Of a stretch of 64,000 bases of DNA, positions 56,258-64,000 are shown in pieces (position 1 is the stretch's first letter; each line of letters begins with the position of its first letter). Source of the stretch: Multifurca ochricompacta (Eukaryota > Basidiomycota > Agaricomycetes > Russulales > Russulaceae); the NCBI GenBank assembly GCA_022496185.1, contig WTXG01000028.1, forward strand, positions 271,488-335,487. Reading direction: 5' to 3'. A program made the position numbers and the translations under genes. The notes under the pieces were generated by a model, which saw only the letters and a list, made by a program, of their open reading frames with translations, did no database searches and was not told the DNA's origin.

Positions 56258-58456
56258 AGCTGGGTTCTAAGGGTTACCGGCTATGGAACAAGAGTACCTG
56301 AGCAGTCATCCTGTCATGTGACATGACATTCAATGAATGCTCCTTTCCTTTTCAGGACAATGGTGAGCCATCCATTCATTCTGATCAACCTAAGGCCCTG
56401 GAGGGGCCACTGGCCATTACATTCCCTATGGCTGTCCCTATGCAAACTCAAGGAGAGGTCAATCTGCCAAGGACACCATCCCCTGTTGCCACACAAACTG
56501 TTACAACCCTTGCCGAGTAACCCCGTTTTCTTCACCCTCCCTCACAACAACCCCTCTTTACCGCCCACTCTGCACTTCATGATCACGTCTCCATCCTGGG
56601 ACCCATCACGTGCCTTGCTCCCATCCCCGTGACTCGCTTTGGACTTGTTGACACATTGTGTACCTATGTTTGACCCCTTATCTCTTTATCTTGCTATCTC
56701 TTTATCTTTGCGACCAGACACTTACTTAATACCCTATCAGAAGCCAGGCTTTACGCCCTCTGCTTCTGTATATTCGGGCCCACCTGACTCTGTTATCTTA
56801 TCTCGTAGACGCTCATTCAATTACGTATATAAGTCCGCTGTAACTACATTGTAGACCTCAGACTCGACTTATTGAATACATCAGTGCTTGTCTTCTGGAC
56901 ATCCCTCTGATTCCTGACTCGTTTGTCTCGGTGTTTCTGACACCTGTTCCGCTCAACATTGTCTCAGAGAACAGCCTCTTTGACTTTGACTCACCCCACC
57001 CGAACTCCAAGAAGCCTTATTGGTTTCTTACCCGAACCTGTGAACCGCGCTGTCACACACATCATGTGGAACGTCCCGCATCGGATGTAACACAAACCCC
57101 AAGTTCTAGTAATACAGTCTGGGCTACCCTGCCTTCATGCCCCACAATGCAAGAGCCCCCACCCTGCATGCCACACAACTGGTTTCTCTGGACTCAGTGG
57201 ACTGTTGTCCCCACTTTGGAGGATGTGCCCCCTTGGAGACTGCGAGAGAATCCTCACAGGAATCCACACTACTTTGGTGATGATAATGCCAAGTTAGGTG
57301 AGGATGGGCAACTTGGGCATCATGCTCTGCTTGTGGCAGCTGCTTATAGTGATCTGCTCACATATCGGGAGGTGATGAAGTCAGACTATGCTAGCAACTG
57401 GCAGGATGTGTGCCAATATGAAATGGACACACTAGCCAAGAATGGAACTTGGATGCTAGTGGACTTACTGGCCAATTGGAAGGCCATGAAGTCCAAGTGG
57501 GTCTTCAAGCACAAAGCCGATGGATGCTTTCGTGCATGCTTAGTTGCTAAGGGATTCATGCAAATTCAAGGTATTGATTATGATGAAACATTTTCTCCAG
57601 TAGCCCGGTTTGAGTCTTTGAGACTGCTGCTAGTGTTGGCTGCACTAGAGGATTGGGAGATCCATCAAATGGATGTCAAGTTGGTGTTCCTGAACGGACT
57701 ACTGGATGAGGAAATTTATATGGAGCAACTGGAGGGTTTCATCACATTGGGCCAGACAAATAAGGTATGCCTACTGAAAAAGGCAATTTATGGACTCAAA
57801 CAAGCCTCACATGCATGGAACTTGCAATTCCATGGAGTTCTATTGGAACTCGGCTTCACATGCACATTTTCTGATGCCGGGGTATACATGTGTCGTTGTC
57901 AAGACAGGGAGGGTACAGCAATCATAATCCTCTATGTCAATGACATCACTATCTTAGGTGATACTCTCAAGGAAGTTAACCGGATCAAGGGAATCTTATC
58001 TAAGTGCTATGAAATGACAGATCTAGGTGAGATTGACTCATATCTTGGAGTCCAGATCACATGTGACAGATCTATCAAGTGTCTGGAAATTGATCAATCA
58101 TGGTGCATTGGAGAGATCGTTGCACGCTTTGGGATGGCAGATGCAAACCCTGTGCACACACCACTCCCTGCAGGAGCAGATGTCCACCTGGTAAAGCACA
58201 CTGAACAGGCTACTCAAACAGAAATCACCTATTATCAACAAATTATTGGGAGCCTTCTGTATGTGCAAATTGGGACTTGCCCTGACATATCTTTTGCTGT
58301 AGCACGTCTTGTGCAGTATGCAGCAAATCCTTTGCTGCAACACCTGCAACTTGCCAAATATGTGCTGGCTTATCTAAGGAGCACAGCCAACCTTAGGCTT
58401 TGCTACAATGGAGCATGCGGAGAGGGACTTGTCGGCTACTCAGACTCTACTCTTGG
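56258..58456 (+). pseudogene. Ty1/copia pol relic (interrupted by a solo LTR)
   Basis: Copia order and motifs: GYRLWNKSTRSVILSCDMTF (end of integrase region, 56270), a linker, then from 57098 the reverse transcriptase: LAKNGTWMLVDL, KSKWVFKHKADG, LVAKGFMQIQGIDYDETFSP, VARFESLRLLL, IHQMDVKLVFLNGLLDEEIY, YGLKQASHAWN, LYVNDITILG (the YVDD box has N for the first D), EMTDLGEIDSYLG and YQQIIGSLLYVQIGTCPDI. RNase H starts (LVGYSDST) and is cut by element IV. Frames on both sides of the solo LTR agree with an uninterrupted ancestor. Gag, protease and most of integrase are missing; the altered catalytic box makes it inactive. Confidence 0.85.
56499..57092 (+). mobile_element. Solo LTR in the copia relic, TSD CAAAC
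   Basis: 594 bp, TGTTACAACC to GGATGTAACA, III-family LTR. CAAAC at 56494-56498 and again at 57093-57097. A single insertion followed by LTR-LTR recombination explains it. TATATAAG and AGACTCGACTT are both retained. Confidence 0.92.
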
Positions 58457-59039
58457 TGTCACGACCCCTGCCTAGCAACCCACTTTTCTTCACGATCCCC
58501 AGTGACGACCCTGCCTGTCCCCCTACTTTACACTTCTTGATCACATCCCCTTCCTGGGACCCATCACATGCCTTGCTTCCCTCCCGTGACTCGCTTTGCG
58601 CTTGTTGACTTGCTGTGTATTCATGTTTGCCCCCCTTATCTTTTATCTCTTTATCTCTACGACCGGACACTTACTTAATACCCTATCAGAAGCCAGGCTT
58701 TACGCCCTCCGCTTCCATATATTCGGGCCCACCTGACTCCGTTATCTTATCTCGTAGACGCTCATTCAATTACGTATATAAGTCCGCTGTAACTACATTG
58801 TAGACCTCAGACTCGACTTATTGAATACATCAGTGCTTGTCTTCTGGACATCCCTCTGATTCCTGACTCGTTTGTCTCGGTGTTTCTGACACCTGTTCCA
58901 CTCAACATTGTCTCAGAGAACAGCCTCTTTGACTTTGACTCATCCCATTCCACTCCAAGAAGCCCTATTGGTTTCTTATCCAACCCGAATAGTACGCTGT
59001 CGCACAAGTCGTGCAGAATGTCCCGCACCGGACGTAACA
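58457..59039 (+). repeat. Element IV 5' LTR
   Basis: TGTCACGACC to GGACGTAACA, 583 bp, III family. TATATAAG is at 58775 and the self-primer run AGACTCGACTT at 58809-58819. Primer site AAGTCGAGTCT at 59042-59052. Confidence 0.85.
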
Positions 59040-59058
59040 TCAAGTCGAGTCTCTCACA

Positions 59059-60565
59059 GTGGCTTCCAGCTGCAGTCAGACCCTCTTCCGCGAAGAACTC
59101 ATCGAGCGCAGAGACGAGAATAATCTTTCACAGCAAGTACTTGGCTCTGCCGCCTGGAAAGACTTTGAGTCCAAGTTTGGATACTATGTCTATCACGACG
59201 GAAGATACCAACCAGTAGAATATGATGAGAAGAGAGTTTGGTATTGCATCCGATACTCGGACAGCCAACACTCTTGGGTCACTACAGGACCCGCCCCACC
59301 CGAATTTGGACTAGGCCCGTGGAGAGAAAACCCTCCAGCCATTGTCACGGACTCCAAACCAGAGGAGTATGTAGAAGAACCCAGTGAAGAAGAAGCACCG
59401 GCATTAGCAGCATCTATGTCTCCGGTTGCGCCCAAAGTTGTCACGTTCAGAGCCCCTGCTTTGACAACTCCCCAGATATCAGTACAATCCACGAACACTG
59501 TCACCCCATTCCATCAATCCATGTCTACCATTGCCGCCCAACTTCCAGACCCTGCCCCACCAGCCCCAGTGGCGGCACCACCAAACATCCCTCCCCCATC
59601 TGGACGATTATCAGGAGTGTTGCCCCAGACGTTCACCAGGGACCGCTCACAGAGCAAAAAGTTTATGTTGGAGTTCACAACTTTCAAAAACTTCAACCAC
59701 AATGTCCCACAGATTGTCAACCCATTTCAACGCGCCAATCTGTTCCTTTCCCTGATTCGGGGGATGCGGTTGACGACTGGACTATGGAGCAGCTGGAGTG
59801 GCTAAATGAACAGGTAGAAAGTGGGCGTCGTACCACAAGTGAGGGTCTTTGGGAGACCATCGCCGAACAGTTCAAGGACGCTTTCACAGATGGGCAGGCC
59901 AAACAGAAGGCAGCCCGAGAGTTAAAGTCCCTTAGAATGGAGAAGGGCAAGCTAGACACATACGTCGCGAAATTCAGAAGCCTGGCAAATAGGGCCGGCT
60001 ATGACACAGACGAAGAGGCCACGTTGGACCTCTTCTCACAAGGGTTGCCCAACCCGCTAGTCAAAAACATAATCCAGTTTCACCACCCCATGACTGGGAT
60101 GGTTGGGTCGATGCTGCCTGCCGACAACAGCAGGATTATCTTGACTTCCAAACGCGCTTTGGGGTCGACACCAAAAAAGGGAAAACTCGAGATCAGTGGA
60201 AGGCTGCCTTTGGAGTAAAGCCGCCCACCATGCCCAGAGAGATCCAAATGCTATGGACACCTCCGCAGACCGAGCCCGAGCACGGGCGACGCTCACAGAA
60301 GATGAGCAACAGACATTGATGAAAGAGGGACGATGCTTTCGCTGCAAAGCATTAGGGCATATGTCCTGGGACTGCCCAAGAAAGGTGTATGCATTGCTGC
60401 CGCGACCACCGCAGCAGAAGCCCCCGTCCAGAATAATCCACCCACTGTGGACAAACGATCAAAGGAAGAAAAGCTCAGGATATATGGGCTAATATGATGA
60501 AAGAGAGCGAAGAAGTGTGCGCCATCTTAGTGGAGAAGGCGTTTGCAAAGAAGGATTTTTGTTAG
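59059..60565 (+). pseudogene. Element IV gag, frameshifted
   Basis: Same protein as the gag at 49053: GTG start with ACAGTGG context, FGYYVYHDGRYQPVEYD, MLEFTTFKNFNHNVPQI, LDLFSQGLPNPLVKNI, knuckle CFRCKALGHMSWDC. One G is missing from a G run near 59765 (RGDAVDDW expected), and further one-base changes lie near 60090 and 60220. The last stop is at 60563-60565. Confidence 0.75.
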
Positions 60566-63500
60566 GCTCAAACCCATTGGCCTGGGCTCGAGCACTCCAT
60601 GTCACCTCTGTATATGCTAGTCGATTCAAATCACTAAAAATACCAGTTCATTTTGAAACTACACAGAGGACGGCCGACTGAGATATATTAGTGGACTCTG
60701 GAGCCACGGACAACTTCATTCACCCACGACTAATTAAGACAATGGGTCTGGGAAGGCTGGCACTTCCCCAGGAAAAGAATATTTGGAACATTGATGGAAC
60801 GGCCAACCGTGCTGGCAAGATCACCCACTATACAGACTTAAAAGTCCAGGTTGGGGAAATAACAAGAACCATTCGCTTCCTGATTACCGACCTAGGAGAC
60901 GAGGACCTCATTTTGGGGTATCCATGGCTTGCTGCCTTCGAGCCAAAGATAAACTGGGCCGATGCAACAATGGATAAAGACTCATACCCAACTATTATTA
61001 CGTCACTAGGCTACGATTACACCATCCAACATCCAGCAATAAAGCCATACGTGCAGAAGAGGACCCCGGTCTCTGCTATGTTACCAAAGCTTCGGAGCTG
61101 GCCCAGAAAGCAGCACAAGGACAGGGAGAAAGACCTACTATGACGTGGTGCCAAGTGTCTATCAGCGACATTGGAAGGTATTCTCCGAAGAGGAGTCACA
61201 TCGCTTCCCTCCGGAGCGACCATGGGATCATGCCATCGACCTTCTTCCTGATACACCAGCCGTGATAGATTGTAAAATCTATCCGCTGTCACAGTCCGAA
61301 CAGGTTGCACTCACGAATTTCTGGAAGAACATCTGGCCAAGGGATACATCTGCCCATCCAAGTCACAGTACCTCCCCCTTCTTCTTCATCAAAAAGAAGG
61401 ACGGCAAGCTGCGACCAGTCCAGGACTATCGAAAGATCAATGTGTACACCATAAAGAATGCCTATCCCCTACCACTAATTTCGAACTCATTGATGCCATG
61501 CAGACAAGTCCCTCTTTTCAAAGATGGATGTACACTGGGGCTACAACAATGTCAGGATCAAGGAAGGTGACCAGTGTAAAGCGGCATTCAAACAAATCAA
61601 GGGTTGTTTGAGCCAAATGTCATGTTCTTTGGCCTTACAAATTCACCGGCAACGTTCCAAGCCATGATGAATCATATCTTCCCGACCTTATTCTCACTGG
61701 AGAAGTGGTGGTCTATATGGACGACATTTTAGTAGCAACTCCAGACAATCTAGACCACCATCGAACGTGTACATCAGGTACTGGACATATTACAAGAACA
61801 TGACCTGTACCTCAAACCTGCTAAATGTTCCTTCGAACAGCGGAGCGTTGAGTACCTAGGGGTTATCTTGGAGGGAGGACAAGTGCGCATGGATCCCGTT
61901 AAGTACAGGGAATCCGGGAATGGCCTGTCCCAACCTGTGTCAAAGACGTCCGGTCGTTCATTGGGTTTTGCAACTTTTACCGACGCTTTGTCAAGGGATT
62001 CTCAGGTATCGCAGACCACTGAATGATCTATTGAAAAAGGATGTGCCGTGGCATTGGAGTTTGACGCAGCAACAAGCGTTTGAACAGATTAGGGACCTAG
62101 TCGGCTCAGAGCCGTACTCATCCAACCAAATCTAAGTCGCCCCTTTGAACTGGAAGTGGACACCTCTCACTTTGCAAATGGGCCGTACTCTACCAGAGAG
62201 ATGCCACACAAATCCTTCACCCAGTGGCATACTACTCCGAAACCTTCTCCCCAGCCGAACGGAACTATGACATCTGGGATAGGGAGCTCTTAGCCATAGT
62301 TAAGCATTACGACACTGGCGACCTACCTGGCAGGAACTCCACATAAGACCATCATTCACACTGACCATTCCAACCTATTGTACTGGAAAGAGCCCCATAA
62401 AATCAGTCGCGTGTGGCACGAGAAGTCCTGGAGTTAGAAGAGTACAACTTCACTCTGAAACACATTGCTGGAAGTCAAAATGCCAGAGCAGATGCGCTGT
62501 CGCGCAGACCAGATATGCATACGGGCGAGGACGACAACAACGACGTCACTGTCCTCCCAGAAGAGGTGTTTGCAAAGACTGCCATTGTTAGTCTTCATGA
62601 TATGGACCTGTGGGCACAGGTCTCACAGAATATGAACCCCTCACTTTGCCACTCATGGGCCAATGCACATAATTTGAAAGAAGTCAATGGCCTCTGGTGG
62701 AAAGATGGGGACCGACTCGTTGTCACCGGTGGCGACAACATTAAGAGGGGGGTGATCCATTTTCACCACGATCTCCCTTCCGCTGGCCACCCAGGCATTG
62801 CTAATACCTACGCCCTTGCCAAATGAGACTATTGGTGGCCCAATATGAAGAAGGATGTTGAGAGCTACATACAGGATGCGCAGCGTGTCAAGCAAACAAG
62901 GTTAACACACACCGAAAATCCCGCCGATGCACCCCATTACTCCTGTCTCGTCAACTCCCTTCCAGACCATCGCCATGGACTTTATTGTCAAACTACCCAA
63001 ATCGCAGGGTTTTGACACCATCCTCACGATCACCGACCATGATTGCTCCAAAGCAGCCCTGTTCATCCCCTGCAATGAGACCATTACAGCTGAAGGAGTA
63101 GCGAAGCTGTACCTGAATCATGTATATCGCCACTACGGACTCCCCAGAAGATTATATCTGACTGAGACACCGGTTCACATCGGCGTTCGCTAAAGCCCTG
63201 TGCAAGACATTAGACATTGCACAAAATATCTCTACGGCTTACCACCCACAAACGGATGGACAGTCCAAACGAACAAACCAGTGGCTAGAACAATACCTTC
63301 GGTTCTGGTGCAACAGCAGACAAGATGACTGGGCGGAATGGCTATCGACCGCGGAGTTCCTCACAATTCATGGCCCAATGGACCACAAAAGCCACCCCTT
63401 CTCCCTTATCATGGGTTGGACCCCGCGCACCACATGGACAGATAAGCCCACCAATGTCCCTTCAGTAACCCAACGGATAACCAATGGGAAGAACTACGAC

Positions 63501-63998
63501 AATCAGCCAATGAAAACCTTGATGAAGGCGCAACAACTCTGATGGGGCAGCCAAGTACATTCACACCTTATCAGACCAATGACTGGGTCTGGCTCGAAGG
63601 AAGAAACATTCATACTCACACCCCTCGGCCAAACTAGCACCCGACGTCATGGACCCTTCCAGATCAAGGAAGCTGTCGGATTCATATGAACTGCGATTGC
63701 CCTGAAATGGAAGATCCATCCATCTTCCATGCCAAGCTTTGACCCCATATAAGGAAACCTCCATCAGGGGAGAACTTCCCGAGACCCCCACCTGACCTTA
63801 TCGACGGAGAAGAAGAGTGGGAAGTAGAACGCATTCTAGATTCGAAGCGACAAGGCGAGGGCGCAAGCTGTATTACCTTGTCAAGTGGAAGGGATTCCCA
63901 GACTCTGACAATTCGTGGAACCAGCCGGAGAAATATTTGCCCCAACCCTTATCTCGGAGTTTCATATCCGACACCCAGAAGCGCCCAAGAACACTTAA
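60566..63998 (+). pseudogene. Element IV pol, heavily frameshifted
   Basis: Protease DSGATDNFIHPRL (60691). RT with [19 protein letters not shown] and VVYMDDILVAT in different frames. RNase H DREL at about 62278. Integrase zinc module from about 62760, core DFIVKLPKSQG, QTDGQSKRTNQWLEQ (catalytic Glu of SER now Lys), chromodomain near 63800. More than ten single-base losses relative to element III. TGA at 62824-62826 where element III has CGA. Confidence 0.75.
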
Positions 63999-64000
63999 AA

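Larger units (their letters stand above)
58457..64000 (+). mobile_element. Ty3/gypsy element IV (III family), truncated by the window end
   Basis: Starts with a 5' LTR in the copia RNase H frame and runs through gag and pol to the end of the chromodomain at 63998; the third ORF and 3' LTR would lie outside. Compared with element III it has many single-base losses, often within repeated bases. Confidence 0.85.

Overview
The window looks like a chromosome segment of an agaricomycete (basidiomycete) fungus. Host genes carry many short (about 45-100 nt) GT..AG introns, and the gene set is typically fungal: histone chaperone Asf1, H2A.Z, Mcm10, an Lte1-type RasGEF, a Goodbye-NACHT-ankyrin NLR-like protein and a Crinkler-domain protein. 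The overall character, including chromodomain Ty3 retroelements, would fit Rhizoctonia/Ceratobasidiaceae, but this is an inference; nothing in the sequence names the species.

Layout. 1-23.4 kb is ordinary host DNA: the 3' part of a multi-pass membrane protein (1-1830), a broken FAD-monooxygenase remnant (about 2.3-2.5 kb), a gene-poor stretch, an unknown minus-strand gene (6013-7108), mcm10 (7856-10627, with three apparent single-base losses), a small four-helix membrane protein (11079-11609), a large RasGEF gene on the minus strand (12059-17582), asf1 (18080-18850, divergent from the RasGEF), a polytopic membrane protein (19198-20281), H2A.Z (20736-21281) and a short-chain dehydrogenase (22011-23418, minus). 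23.4-26.2 kb has weak minus-strand coding signal that I cannot assign. 26.5-33.5 kb is an accessory block: a Crinkler-N/kinase-like protein (minus) and a Goodbye-NACHT-ankyrin protein (plus). A 502-bp hAT-like MITE with an 8-bp target duplication follows.

34.7-64 kb is a retrotransposon nest that can be resolved by target-site duplications. A copia element (56258-58456) received an LTR element of which one LTR ('LTR0', 39821-40091 plus 55949-56257) and the tail of its third ORF remain. Into that LTR went Ty3 element II (starts 40092; TSD CACTT at 40087 and 55944). Into the last bases of element II's 3' LTR went Ty3 element III (48446-55936; TSD CGTTA, now CATTA/TGTTA). The copia relic also carries a solo LTR (56499-57092, TSD CAAAC) and is cut by element IV (58457 to beyond the window end). 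A minus-strand relative (element I, 36318-39099) lies to the left.

Elements III, IV and 0 and element I belong to one chromovirus family. Elements III and I carry an unusual extra gene after pol, and element 0 keeps its tail: an approximately 400-residue protein with a coiled coil and four C-terminal zinc-knuckle-type clusters (intact in element III at 54116-55315). Elements II and III/IV also show the hallmark of self-primed reverse transcription: the base run expected at the 5' end of the transcript, 34 nt from the TATA box, is exactly complementary to the primer site just after the 5' LTR. The third ORF together with self-priming and a conserved non-AUG gag start is the best candidate here for something undescribed.
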